From Argopecten irradians (Eukaryota; Mollusca; Bivalvia; Pectinida; Pectinidae), in contig NC_091140.1 in NCBI RefSeq assembly GCF_041381155.1, positions 20,798,864-20,862,863 on the forward strand: 64,000 nucleotides of DNA, given 5' to 3'. Below, in pieces: positions 12,524 to 26,900 of this stretch (its first letter is position 1; each line of letters opens with the position of its first letter). The notes under the pieces were generated by a model. The model ran no database searches, had not been told where the DNA came from, and saw only the letters and a list, made by a program, of their open reading frames with translations. The position numbers and the translations under genes were made by a program.

Positions 12524-15129
12524 TGTCCAGTTTAAACTATTTCTTTTCACTCACACGGCCGATGGTAAAATTATTTACACCATTTTGTATAACTCAACGC
12601 TACAGAGCTTAAATTCGGATGTAAAACTAGAATCTGCCAGTCTAGCGCTCCGTACAGTCACATGCCTGTTCGACTCGCGTGAACAAATTTCTGTCGTATT
12701 TGTGTAACTTTTTCATAGATTAAGATTTATAACGTTAACCACGAAAAATCCGAAACGTTTTCTTGCCTAAAACAGTTATGTTTTCTGTGTCTTTTCTATA
12801 TCAATGGTAGTTCAAATGATAACGTAGTAAGTTAGTTATGCTGAATATCATTTCATGATAAGTATACAAATCAAACGTGTTTCGTTACGATGTAGTAGTT
12901 CTACTTTTATATGAAAACTCTTTTCGTTGATGCAGTAACAAAAATCGTAACGTATATAAATGTACAGTAGTGTTCAAATACCGAAATGAATTAAAATTAT
13001 GTACGTATAATTTTACATCTGTTAATATTACATATATTCCTTGGAGATCATAATAATCATAACTGCTGTACTCAGAACCATGATCGCGGCACATTCACAT
13101 AAATATCTTTAGAAACTATACAATCCGAACTTTAATGCTACGCTAGAAACTATTTTGAGGAATACGTGCAGTTAAGATATACTTTGTTTAATAGATGAAT
13201 AAAATATGCGTATTTTAGACCTTATGTTGTTTGGTATATATTTAATTTTCTTCTTTTCTAACAAATATCTTAACGATGTAGTTAGATTTGAGATACATGT
13301 AATGTTTAGCATATCATTTCTTATTGTTTACACTTCGGCGATGTAAGCATTCGACTTGGGAGATTGGTGTTTTATATGTATTAATTCCTCATCCAACCAA
13401 GGGTTTAGACTTGATTCAGTTGTGACTTTTCCATCTTCTTCCCCCCTTTCCAACATGACAAAATAGCTCTAAGTCTTGCTTTATGTAAAGTCTAGGAAAA
13501 TAAATCACCTACTAACAAATTATATATATTCATCTTGCGACTTCTTCTAAAATATTTCTTTTCATTCCATCTTGAGGCTATTTTGGAATATTAAGATCCT
13601 ACACGATTCCTGTATAGTCTTATTTCCCAATAATTTCGTACTCTTTATCGAAATATCTCACTAAACTTCCACGTCAAGATACTAAATAAGGAAATCAAAA
13701 CACAAATTAAATAGGGAAAATAGAATACATATTTTGTCTATTTGCTTGGGTTTCTTTACTCCCATCACCCCTCCCCCAACAAGACACATTCTTTAGAAAC
13801 CATATAGCAATAATGATCCCAATGAATCTCATTTTTCTGAACTAATTTTATATCAAATATAAAAAAGATAAAACAGTGATATTATCTGTGCTGATTATAT
13901 TCACATCTAACTCGTAATGATTTATATATATTTACCTAGATGGTGAGTGATATATTAAATTGACATTGGGCTATATATTTTATTTTTATTGTTTAATGTT
14001 CATTTCTTAATTTATATTGGAAAAAATGTCTTAACAATATTCACTTCCTACTACTTTAGTACATATATATATATATGTATCTACATCTGTTACGTGGGCG
14101 ACAGATTGTTTTATTATTGAAACGTTCTACATGTGTACGACTGAATGCACTCACCTGACAATTCATCATGTTACACAAATACAATCACATGACTTTTCAT
14201 TGTCACTGCATTCTAAATCGAGGTCTTTAACTATATTTAGTCATGCGCTTAAATGTTTTTTTCATTGCGGTCACCTGTGTGTCTAGCATGTGATCTAGAT
14301 CGTTTGTGATTTACGTTGTTAACCAACTTTTCGTTTTCAAAGAAAACAAGTAGAGGATATAATGATAGCATGTATCCCCTATCCGACCGCTGTGGGGAAT
14401 AAACTGCAAACCCGAAACGAAATAAAATGATTTAGCTAGGTGCAAAAATAAACATATCTAAAATATGCATGACAACTCAAAACATTCGATGGTTTAATAT
14501 TATAAGACTCTTTCATATGTGGATATGAAGGTTAGGGATATATTACCCGAGGGTCACAAAATGTAGTAAAACCCGAGGCTTGCCGAGGCTTTTCAATAAA
14601 AAGATTCATATAATATTGCGGCAGTTTTTTTTTTATTGAATTTCATAATTTTCGTAATCAAGATACAGGAAACCAATATATATTCATAGGAGTATATACA
14701 GGTACCCCCATCAACGTCTCGAGTGGAAACATAGCAGACAAATTATTTGTATCCATTAAAAGACTGTTATTTACGACATCGTGACCTGTAAGAAGAGACA
14801 TATATTCACGAACGTGCCGAAAAGATATAATACGTGTTCGTTGATATGTGTGTTAATTGTTGTGTCCTTCGTGCTTGAACAACATTGAAACACACACGAC
14901 TTACTTTCTAATCGTCACATTCGCCACTAATATTTAGATAGTGAATATGAGTGAAAATCCTATTTACAACCATGCCCCAAATAAATAACAAAGACTATCG
15001 AACATGAGATGTAGGTGACACATTTATTACATTTAAAAACAGATCAGCATAACTCTGTTACAACAACTATATACGTACATGTATAATGTACTACTATTTG
15101 TATAATACTTAGTCATTTTACGGAACTTG
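12524..15129. other. Spacer upstream of gene A
   Basis: The first few hundred bases above 12523 should hold the 5' untranslated region and promoter of gene A. I see no convincing TATA box. A GTCACATG element lies at 12657-12664. The rest is AT-rich and without genes; a fragment of the fold-back family described at 34669-35225 lies at 14501-14620. Confidence 0.55.
14501..14620. repeat. Fold-back family, fragment
   Basis: Begins TATAAGACTCTTTCATATGT and GATATGAAGG, matching the terminal repeat of the element at 34669-35225. It continues with TCACAAAATGTAGTAA and the core CCCGAGGCTTGCCGAGG, the reverse complement of the core in the other copies. Truncated on its right side. Confidence 0.65.
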
Positions 15130-16474
15130 GGAATTCAAGAGGCCCATGGGTCTTAACGGTCATCTGACTATTAGCACAACACAATGTAGTCGTTTAATGA
15201 TTTTAGCATATTTGACCTCTGTGACCTTGAATGAAGATCAAGGACATTCATTTGAACAAACTTGGAACCCCTTCATCCCAGCACGTCACAGGCTCAATAT
15301 CAGGTCTCTATGCCGCCTAGTTATTCTCAAGAAGTCGTTTAAAGATTTTAACCTATTTGACCCCTGTGACATTGAATGAAGGTCAAGGTCATTCATTTGA
15401 ACAAACTTGGTAGCCCTTCATCTCAGCATGCTGAAGGCCCAATATAAGTATCCCGGGCATTTCGGTTCTTGAGAAGAAGTCGTATAAACATTTTAGCCTA
15501 TTTGACCCCTGTGACCTTGAATGAAGATCAAGGTCATTCATTTGAACAAACTTGGTAGCCCTTCATTCCTGCATGTCACAGGCCCAATATCAGGTCTCTA
15601 GACCTCCTACTTATTCTAAAGAAGTCCTTTAAATTATTTTAGCCAATTTGACCCCTGTGACCTTGAATGAAAGTCAAGGTCATTCATTTCATCAAACTTG
15701 GTAGCCCTTTATCCAAGCATGCTGCAAGCCTAATATGAGTATCCTGGGCTTTCGGTTCTTAAGAAGAAGTCGTATACAGATTTATGCCTATTTGACCTCT
15801 GTTACCTCGAATGAAGGTAAAGATCATTCATTTGAACAAACTTGGTAGCCCTTCATCCCAGCATATTACATGCTCAATATGAGTATCCTGGGCCTTTTGG
15901 TTCTTGAGGAGAAGTCGTTTGAACATTTTAACCTTTTTGACCCCTGTGACCTTAGCCTTTTTGACCCCTGTGACCTTGAATGAAGATCAAGGTCATTCAT
16001 TTGAACAAACTTGATAGCCCTTTATCCAAGCATGTTACGGGCCCAATATCAGGTCTCTAGGCCTCTTAGTTATTCACAAGAAGTTGTTTAAAGGATTTTA
16101 GCCTATTTGACCCCTGTGACCTTGAATGAAGGTCAAGGTCATTTATTTGAACACACTTGGTAGCCCTTTATTCCAGCATGCTACAGGCCAAATATCAGTA
16201 CCCTGGGCCATCTGGGTCTTGAGAAGAAGTCGTTTAAAGATTCTAGCCTTTTTGACCCCTGTGACCTTGAATGAATGTAAAGTTCATTCATTTGAACAAA
16301 CTTGGTAGCCTTTCGTCCCAGCATGCTACAGGCCAAATATCAGTACCCTGGGCCTTTCGGTTATTGAGAAGAAGTCGTTTGAATGAAAAGTTTACGCACG
16401 GCGGACGGCGCACGACGACGGACGGTGCATGATGACAATAGGTCATCCAGACCCTTCGGGTCAGATGACCTAAA
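15130..16474. repeat. Array of about 145-bp units, probable bivalve mobile element with a core-repeat array
   Basis: Eight units, each with TTTGACCCCTGTGACCTTGA, ATGAAGGTCAAGGTCATTCA, TTTGAACAAACTTGGTAGCC and CAGCATGCTACAGGCC, starting near 15210, 15357, 15502, 15648, 15790, 15939, 16108 and 16250. Two subtypes differ in their second half (TCTCTAGGCCTCCTAGTTATT or GTATCCTGGGCCTTTCGGTT) and roughly alternate. The array is framed by a left module with CCATGGGTCTTAACGGTCATCTGAC and a right module with an ACGACGACGGACGG tract ending GGGTCAGATGACCT. Left GGTCATCTGAC and right GTCAGATGACC are inverted copies. The layout recalls the pearl-type elements of bivalves; that identity is from memory and unconfirmed. 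Confidence 0.7.
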
Positions 16475-16670
16475 AATGCATTTAGGTCTCATTTTCAAGG
16501 CAAAATTTATTAACGGTCGTGTGAGTAAATAAATATTAACATTAATGCCCTTGATATACATAAGCAAAGAATTTTCTATTATAAGTGAAGAATTTATTAC
16601 AAAAGCATTTAATAAAAGACAAGCATGTTTTCTTCTGGATCATAATGCATATAATGGCATTTTTTAACAC

Positions 16671-16676
16671 TTTATT
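16671..16676 (-). terminator. Possible polyadenylation signal of gene B
   Basis: AATAAA on the minus strand about 150 nt past the stop of gene B, in AT-rich sequence. The chance of coincidence is considerable. Confidence 0.35.
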
Positions 16677-16823
16677 ATTAAATACTTTGGAACAAAAAAA
16701 AATGGTGGTATATTTAAAAAAAATAAAGTGATCAAAATGCAAGTTTTTAAATAAAAAAAAAGTTTGGTTATAGGTTATATCTCTTAGGTATCATCTCGAA
16801 ATTTCTCCTCCTCATCTTCCTCA

Positions 16824-17182
16824 TCATATCCTCCTAAATGTGAGGTAGGACGGTGGTGGGTCACTAATGCTGGAGGTGACAAGCTTCTCTTTGTCATCGC
16901 AACCGATGGTATTGTACTTCACGCTTAATGCGTATTTGTCAAATCTGTTCATTAACCGTTTCTTGTCCACGGTTTGATACGCCAAACACACTCCGAACAC
17001 TATGCAAGTGGTAATTAGTGCGAATAGTGTTAGTATGTAGACAGTGGTGGTTTTACCCCCCTCCTCTAAATGAGCACAGCCTGGTGCACTTTGAACTCCA
17101 CTAATAACTATCTTGTCATTGACGATTGGAGAACCACCTTTCAGTACTTTGTTGTTCACGTCTGACGGTCGCTTTTTTGGCT
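16824..17182 (-). CDS. Gene B exon 15: membrane anchor and cytoplasmic tail
   Basis: A Lys/Arg-rich start (KPKKRPSD) and linker precede a membrane span of about 22 residues ([17 protein letters not shown] and onward). The tail then holds YNTI and ends YLTFRRI before TGA. The ending matches gene A although the rest of the tail does not. Confidence 0.85.
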
Positions 17183-17918
17183 CTGAAAGAAGACAATAAA
17201 AAGCTGTTATTTGTATAGATTTCGTTTATACAGAAAAAGTGGTGTTTACCTATTATAATCTCTGTCTATCATATGTAGATTAAAATAAATGCAGGTAAAA
17301 TACGGGAAACATACATGAATAAAGATTGTAAAAACATGAATATATCGGTTTATTTTCAACTATGGAAAGAAGATATCCTGTGAATTATTTAAGATTTTAA
17401 ACGTTTTTGTTATGGTTTTGTTTGTTTGGGGTTTAAGGAGTTTGGGAATTTTATTATCATATTTAGTTTTCAATTTTGACAACACGCATACTTTTTATGA
17501 TTTCTTCGAATTCCTCTTGTGGAAAGTTGTAGTTGCCACATGTTGGGAAGTCTTTGGGCGTTGGCGGCATCTCGTCCACATCCCCGACCTGTAGGATGAG
17601 GGCCATCCCAGTAACCTGGTGAATCTCAATGTGACAGTGCATAAACCAGAAACCTGAAATAGAGTCATAAATATTAATTAAGGTGGTTCTGGTTCGAGTA
17701 TTATTCTGGTTCATTACCAGATGCTTACATACACAGCAATTGTAATTATCAAACATTTATTGTTGAAGACGAATATGAGAAATTTATCATTAAGATTGAG
17801 CCACTGGTGGAGTAAATGGTTTTTCAACACATCTTCCATTCCGACACGATTATGCTTATATTCTTTATCCTTAATGAAAAAATGTTATCTGGTTATGTCC
17901 GTGAAACTCTCTTCTCTT

Positions 17919-17952
<34 letters not shown>

Positions 17953-20900
17953 ACCCAACCCCGAACTCCAATATTAAACGGAGACTGGATGCGCCACAAC
18001 TTGACAGGACTTGGCACAAGTCGGTAACCATAAGTACACTCCAGTTCATGAAAAGGCCAAAACATATTAACATCCATGTAATGACTAAAGTAGGCTTAAC
18101 CTGCTGTTCAGGCTGTTCTTTGTCACGCTATTTAAGTATTAAAAATGAAGTGTTTTGAAATCTTAAAATTACTTTAAACATTTGTGTTAATATTTAACCT
18201 CCATCTTGTGTATTAAATATGATCTGATCTTACCAGGGTTATCAGCTCTCATTCGTATCACTGTGTATCCGTGCCTCGGTAAGAGAACGGTGTCCTTGAG
18301 AGGCGGGTCCACAAGATTTAGCCCCGGGATGTTGTCCCCTCCCCACGAGGAGTTCTTCCACTTGGGCTGGTCGCACCAGACATGCGTCTCACACTCTATG
18401 TCCTCATTCATCCCGAGTGATATCCCCGACGACGTATTGTAGTTAGAGTACGCCACCTTCAGTACGTGGAAGTCATGACCGTGGATATGGATGGGATGTT
18501 GTAGGCCGAGGATTGGCTCGTTGACGAAAGGTCCTTAGAAAGGTAGACATTAAAAGGTGCAATTTCTTATAACTCAAGTTATACATTGTTTGCAAGCTTT
18601 TTGTCATAAATATTGGATGATTAAAGTTGGTGTCTCTCGTATTCTGGCTCATTTTTTGTGTTTTCCGCAAACATATTTCATGTTTGTAAATTAAGTACCA
18701 CTAGTATAAGTAATGAAATTTGAATGAATTATTTCGTATGTAATATGGGTTTGAAATAATCCCGAAAAGAATATCTATATTTTCGTAACTTGTGTTTTTT
18801 AGTAAGTTGGTGAATTTGCTATTGACGTTAATCTCATAACGTATACAACCAAACCACAACAATACATAAATGATAACAAACGTTAACAAAGAACAAAATT
18901 GAATAGCGCAAATACGCGGGAACTCATATTTATTTTTTCTAATAAATTATCTGTGTATAAGAAACAATTACAACGTAACACCACCAAATATTTTCGACGA
19001 ATAAATAGTAAATATCTTATTAATTTGATCATAAGTTAAGACTAGCAATGCAAATTTTTAAACAAATAGCAAATGTTTATTTAAGTCCATTAAATCGCGA
19101 TTTTAACATATGCTGACTTCTTTTTGTTGTGGTCCTTACCCGGAGCTACTAAGACAAACTGCACAGTGGTCCCAAGTTTGACTTTGATGATCTGAGTACA
19201 AAAACAGACCTCATCTACACATCTCAGGTCTGTTTTGTTACAAGATTCCGTCACTTTATCAATGTCTGGATAAGTCTGAAAAATATATATTACATAGTTA
19301 ATGTAATTAACGCACGTATTCTAAGATAACAAAAAATAACACAATTTTGTTACGACATGGTATAGGGCCAGGTACAACGGAAGAGTAAGTATTCTTTGTT
19401 TTGTCGACATTCCCTACCATATAAGTCGAATTCCGATTAAGAGATAGTTCTATGATAGTTGTATGATAACTAAACAAGTTTGCAAATGTTAAATAGGGCG
19501 GGCAATGAGTTGTTATAGATTTGCTATCGCTCTTTCAGCAGAACTTTGAACAAAAAATTGGAAAAAAATCCGTACTAATCTATTACGAACCTCTAATTTT
19601 TATATTAGATATTCAGTTTCTTTGACAAACGTCGATTTGGGCAGTTGGAGTTCACAAAGGAATACTGACTTGGTGTTTCTAAAAATGGAAACACCGAGTC
19701 GATAAGCCATGTATCAAACTCTTCGCGATCATGTATTAGCCAATGAAAAAAACGGGAAATCTTAGTAAACCTAGTATATGTTGTTAACTGCTACTCACTT
19801 GTAAAGGAGAAGATGGCTTGACGAAGCTTTTCCCATTTATAACAGCAATCGTCGACTGAGCTATTTTTTTAAATAAAAGACTTTTTTGTAAAAACGATCT
19901 ACATTATATTTTCTTAATTTGAAATTTTCTGATCATGTCTGCACAACGTCAGAGCACCACACTTTAATAACGTAACAATCATTTTCATCTTCCAAGAAGC
20001 AATAAAATATCAAGATAAGAAATGTGGTTATAGTATAAAAGGATTAGAATACGCATCTATGTATTCATAATACTTAAGAAAATATCCGTTATTATATGAA
20101 ATTATTTATATAACCTGCTATTATAATAAGAAGCATATTAATTGGTTGAATGAATGTAATCAGGAAAGGGGGTTTATACAGACATAGCCTGCTGCCTGAT
20201 CCAAAGTAAATTATTATGTAATAAATGGAAAATAGATAAATACATTCTTTTGGCTAATTATTACAGGCGCAAGTATTAGTTTCAAGAGCATTTATTTACT
20301 TGAAGAAACTCCTTAACTTAAATTTCTTAGGAAAGCATTACAGGAGTTCATAATACTTATAATGCATTCATTTGGAAAAATTATAATTGGAGGAATTTCC
20401 TTACGTTAAGGAATGTTTGTGAAACAGGACCCATATATGTTAAAACAAACAATATAAAATATAAATGTAACCATCACATTTAATCTGTAACTCACTTTTG
20501 TAGCGATTGCTCAGCATGATTTCAACAAAGGAGCCATCGTCTGTGTATTTTGGCACCTCTCTTTTGTCCAGTCTTTTGTCCGCTTTCATTTCGTGTAGCG
20601 CTACACACTTCAGGTTAAAGTGCGGAGGGAACACCCTAGTACAAAATATATATATATATAAACATGTAGAGGTTCTCATTACAGCAGTTAGCATGAATGA
20701 TTATTAGCTAATTATTCCATTAGTTATAATTCTCCTGCTTTGTTGATTTAAAAAAATGTAGTCACTAGATGTTCTCGAAACAATGTACTTACAATGTAGT
20801 AACGGTATGACGGCCAATAACTTGTAATAGAGTTCACAATCGACTAAGTAAGAATAACGAAATGTTTATCTAGTATAAAAGTTACTTCTCTTCGCTTCAC

Positions 20901-23900
20901 TCCGTCAGTAATGACAGAGTAAAACGAAGTTGAGTTTGGTTGTTTGTTTGATTATTTTAACGTCCTATCAACAGCCAGGGTCATGTAGGGACGGCCTCCC
21001 ATGTATGCTGTGTAGCGTGTGTGAAATGCGGGGTGTGTGTTTTGGGAGACTGCGGTATGTTCGTATTGTGTCTTCTTGTTTAGTGAAACTGTTGCCCTTT
21101 TTATGGTGCTATATCAGTGAGGCATGCCGCCGAAGTCACCAAGCAACACACCCCACCCGATCACATGATACTGATAACTGGCAAACCAGTCATTCCACTC
21201 TCTGTTTGCTGAGTGCTAAGCAGGAGCAGAAACTACTACTTTTTTAGACTTTGGTGTGTCTCGGCCAGAGGACAGAACCCAGAGCCTTCCTCACAGGGTC
21301 GAAGTTGAGTAATTCGGCTACATCAGAATAGAACTAAGAGTATAATTAACATTTAATGGGATTTGTGAATTCAAAAAGGACTTACTTATTCATACAGTTA
21401 ACGACGACACAGTCGTCTCTTTCCACAGAACAGATCTTCCTTTCGGAGTCAGGAATGCCAGCGTCAACAGAATCATACCGAAGGATACCTTTTACTTTCC
21501 CAGCACCGTTTGCCTGTTTAACGAAGCGGATTATTAAATGTAGTTGATATATGTTTGAAGATTACAAGTGTCGCTTTATTGATATATTTATTCCGGCTTT
21601 GCATATTACAGAGTAACCTCCCTTTTGTGTAGGCATTCATTGTGATACTATCATTTTGTGAGCGAAACTAGCATCGTCTTCTCTTAAAAGTATGACGTTA
21701 CGCGAACACTTGACGTGACTATCAATACAAAGCCATAACTCTGTAATATACAAATACCGAATACTGAGTGTTAACCAATATGTCGAACGCCGTTCGCGTT
21801 TGTATGTATTAGAAACTGTGTAGTCGACCATAATGTTTATCTACCATCAGTTGCATCTACGATAATACTAATTTCAGTTGTTGAGATTTCTATGAAGTAA
21901 AAAAGTATCCAGATCCTCAATATAACATTTGTTTGTTGTGGTTTTACGTCCTATCGACAGCCAGGGTCATTTAAGGACGTTACAGGTTTGATGATAGAAG
22001 AAAGCCGGAGTACCCGGGAAAAAACACCGCCCATCGGTCAGTACCTGGCAACTGCCTCGTATGGGATTCGAACTCGCGACCCAGAGGTGGAGGGCTTGTG
22101 GTCATATGTCGAGACATCTTTTTTTTTTCCAAGAATACAAATAATTTTATTTTTCTCGTCAATAGGGCCCCTGGGGTCGGGTTCCCCGAGGTTCCTCAAC
22201 AAAACAAATATACAAAAATAATTAGAGAAGTATCTGCACTAATACAGGAAATACATAATATTAGGACTCACAACGTCGTAAATGAAAAAAGCTCTTTTGT
22301 GCGTACTTCTAAATAATTAAAAATATATCGAACAAAATGTTTGAATATGTATTTGAAAATATTAATAATATCCACATTTCCTTCATTGCACATGATAATA
22401 TTCCTTCTTTTAAGAATGAAAAATCGAGCAACACGTAGGTGAAATTAACTACATGATGATTACTCATAAAATCCTAGCAAGATCAAACGATGCTAGTCTA
22501 TATCATTTTTTTTTATTTTCAACACTTGTACCAGAAAACAACTTTTGAAGAAAATAATTAAGGAACACATATTCATTTCATTTTGGAAAATCTAAAAACA
22601 AGTGCCATACTGTTTCCGTTGTTAGTTTACAGACAGGACATAAATCCGTATTCGAAATTCCACATCTTAATAATTTGTTGCGTATAAATGCACTTTCACT
22701 ACTTCGACCGGATAATTTGGGGCATGGATTATACTAAATACGCGCTCGACCTGTTCTTCCGGAAACCTACTTCCCCAAAACTGTAGTGCAACAGGTGCGA
22801 CGAATTACACACTCAACAGTACCGCATAATTGTCACATGTAGATCGTGGTGACACGCACGTGCCGTCAGCCCTTTGTAGCGTAAAAACGGGATCTACGGC
22901 ACATATTTTGTCGAGACATCTTAACCACTCGGTTACCGCGACCCAACCCAATATAACAAAGCTTCTCTTATCAATTGAAACATTTACAGATTTAAAACCG
23001 TCAATACAAAAACGCATTGTATAGAATAGATATCAACTTTGATATGAGAAAAGTCAATATCTAACAGTAATTAGCTATGCATTTGTCGTACTTGACCTTG
23101 AATATAAAGATACTCAGCACACGCACCCACGTAAACAATTATAGAGTACATGCATTTAGTAACGTGATTAAATCATAAACGATTAAAGATGCTCCACCGC
23201 CGACAAATGGTTTTTTTTCACTATCAAAAACAGGAGCAGACGATTTGGTATTTTTCTTCAGTTACAAAATTTACTTACTTTAAACCATTACCACCATTGA
23301 CAAATTTGAGCTTCTAATTTTACTTCAAGTTAAAAATATGAAAAATAATTAATGCATCCCGAAAAAAAATCCGTGGCACTATATCCTATATGGAATGAAG
23401 TACTGATTGAGCATGCACCAAATGCGAAATTAAATATTGCATATTATTTTTGTGTTTAATTCGGCATATATATACATGATTAAACACCAATTACTGTTCA
23501 AATGATGAATATCATTTATTCTCTGTCGGCGGCGGTGCATCTTTAAATAAAACATATTTTGATATCTAAGTTGATGTTTCTTACCTCGACCCGGAACCAA
23601 TAGTTCCCCGGCTTCTGGTTGGTGCGCAACAGGAAGTCGACCCGTTCTCCCGGTGTTGTCCCGATAAAGTCCGTCTTCACTCCCTCAACATCATGACCGT
23701 CTGTAGATATGACCTCAAGCTGGTGCTGCAATGAATAGTTAATTAGGTAGCTTGATATTGGATAAAATGGACTTGTGGTTACTAGATTTATACACATAAA
23801 CTGTGGCTTGTGGTCACTAGATTTATACACATAAACTGTGACTTGTGATCACTAGATTCATACACATAAACTGTGACTTGTGGTCACTAGATTTATACAC

Positions 23901-26900
23901 ATAAACTGTGGCTTGTGGTCACTAGATTTATACACATAAACTGTGTCTTGTGGTCACTAGATTTATACACATAAACTGTGACTTGTGGTCACTAGATTTA
24001 TACACATAAACTGTGACTTGTGGTCACTAGATTTATACACATAAACTGTGACTTGTGGTCACTAGATTTATACACATAAACTGTGGCTTGTGGTCACTAG
24101 ATTTATACACATAAACTGTGGCTTGTGGTCACTAGATTTATACACATAAACTGTGGCTTGTGGTCACTAGATTTATACACATAAACTGTGACTTGTGGTC
24201 ACTAGATTTATACACATAAACTGTGACTTGTGGTCACTAGATTTATACACATAAACTGAGGCTTGTGGTCACTAGATTTATACACATAAACTGTGGCTTG
24301 TGGTCACTAGATTTATATACATAAACTGTGACTTGTGGTAGAAACACATAAACTGTGACTTGTGATCACTAGATTTATACACATAAACTGTGACTTGTGG
24401 TCACTAGATTTATACACATAAACTGTGACTTGTGGTCACTAGATTTATACACATAAACTGTGGACTTGTGGTCACTAGATTTATACACATAAACTGTGCT
24501 TGTGGTCACTAGATTTATACACATAAACTGTGGCTTGTGGTCACTAGATTTATACACAACTAGTGGCTGTGGTCACTAGATTTATACACATAAACTGTGA
24601 CTTGTGGTCACTAGATTTATATACACATAAACTGTGACATGTGGTCACTAGATTTATAAAACACATAAACTGTGACTTGTGATCACTAGATTTATACACA
24701 TAAACTGTGACTTGTGGTCACTAGATTTATACACATAAACTGGACTTGTGGTCACTAGATTTATACACATAAACTGTGGCTTGTGGTCACTAGATTTATA
24801 CACATAAACTGTGACTTGCTTGTGGTCACTAGATTTATAACAATAAACTGTGGCTTTGTGTTTGTCACTAATTTATACACATAAACTGTGGCTTGTGGTC
24901 ACTAGATTTATACACATAAACTGTGGCTTGTGGTCACTAGATTTATACACATAAACTGTGGCTTGTGGTCACTAGTCACTAGATTTATACAATACAATAA
25001 ACTGTGGCTTGTGGTCACTAGATTTATACACATAAACTGTGGCTTGTGGTCACTAGATTTATACACATAAACTGTGGCTTGTGGTCACTAGATTTATACA
25101 CATAAACTGTGGCTTGTGGTCACTAGATTTATACACATAAACTGTGGCTTGTGGTCACTAGATTTATACACATAAACTGTGGCTTGTGGTCACTAGATTT
25201 ATACACATAAACTGTGGCTTGTGGTCACTAGATTTATACACATAAACTGTGGCTTGTGATCACTAGATTTATACACATAAACTGTGGCTTGTGGTCACTA
25301 GATTTATACACATAAACTGTGGCTTATGGTCACTAGATTTATACACATAAACTGTGACTTGTAGTCACTAGATTTATACACATAAACTGTGGCTTGTGAT
25401 CACTAGATATATACACATTATACACATAATGTGTGGCTTGTAGTCACTAGATGTATACACACAAACTGTGGCTTGTGGTCACTAGATTTATAAACATTAA
25501 CTGTGGCTTGTGGTCACTAGATTTATACACATAAACGGCTTGTGTCACTAGTTATACATAACTGTGGCTTGTGGTCACTAGATTTATACACATAAACTGT
25601 GACTTGTTTATTTATACACATAAACTGTGTTGCTGTGTGGTCACTAGATTTATACACATAAACTGTGACTTGTGATCACTAGATTTATACACATAAACTG
25701 TGGCTTGTGGTCACTAGATTTATACACATAAACTGTGACTTGTGGTCACTAGATTTATACACATAAACTGTGGCTTGTGGTCACTAGATTTATACACATA
25801 AACTGTGACTTGTGGTCACTAGATTTATACACATAAACTGTGACTTGTGGTCACTAGATTTATACACATAAACTGTGGCTTGTGGTCACTAGATTTATAC
25901 ACATAAACTGTGGTCACTTGTAGTCACTAGATTTATACACATAAACTGTGGCTTGTGGTCACTAGATTTATACACATAAACTGTACTTGTGACTTGTGGT
26001 CACTAGATTTATACACATAAACTGTGGCTTGTGGTCACTAGATTTATACACATAAACTGTGGCTTGTGGTCACTAGATTTATACACATAAACTGTGGCTT
26101 GTGGTCACTAGATTTATACACATAAACTGTGGCTTGTGGTCACTAGATTTATACACATAAACTGTGGCTTGTGGTCACTAGATTTATACACATAAACTGT
26201 GGCTTGTGGTCACTAGATTTATACACATAAACTGTGGCTTGTGGTCACTAGATTCATACACATAAACTGTGGCTTGTGGTCACTAGATTTATACACATAA
26301 ACTGCAGTATGTACAGTCCAAATGCGAAATTTCAATACATGAATAAATGTAAATGACATTCTTGGATACTCAACAAATATAAGTATATAAAAAACGTACT
26401 TGATTGCATTTGATTATTATAAAGCATTATTTCTCACTCAGATAAAATAATTTATTGATGTTTGCTTATGTAATTATCATGAATCTTTACTTTCTATTAT
26501 TGTTTGTTTAGACAATATGAGTAATATAAATATATCAAGTGCGTGTGTTGTGCGTTGATACCTGATCCACGGATATAAACAACGTGAAAGCGTTCGCAGT
26601 GTTGATGACACGGAAACGGTAGGTTTTATTGCTCTCTACAACAAACGTCTCGTACGGTAGTAGGGGCAGCTTCGGCACATCCCCAAACACTGGGTAATGG
26701 TGACCTAGAACACATACGTCAAATAGTCGTACATTGTCACCATAACAATAGTTCAGACACATTGTTTAGGAATAAAACGTGATTAAAAGCTAAGCCGACA
26801 TATGTTTTGTCATCGAATCGTTTACCATAAGGTTGTGACCTATCATCAAAATATTTTTAAGCTAAACAGGAGAGGGCATGATGAGTTATGGTGTTTATCG

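Noticed and set aside
12524..12550. Extension of gene A to a GTG start at 12550
   Set aside because: GTG is not a usual animal start codon. The ATG at 12523 has good context and starts directly at the signal peptide.
15146..16308. Open frames of 77 and 60 codons within the 145-bp array
   Set aside because: They arise from the repeat itself, shift frame between units and show no domain.
17721..18158. Open frame of 145 codons on the plus strand with a proline run
   Set aside because: The proline run is the translated 33-C tract in gene B intron 13. Nothing else supports coding.
24375..24557. Repetitive open frames in gene B intron 7 (for example YKSSDHK repeats)
   Set aside because: A 35-bp unit shifts frame at each copy. 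The frames are a product of the minisatellite.
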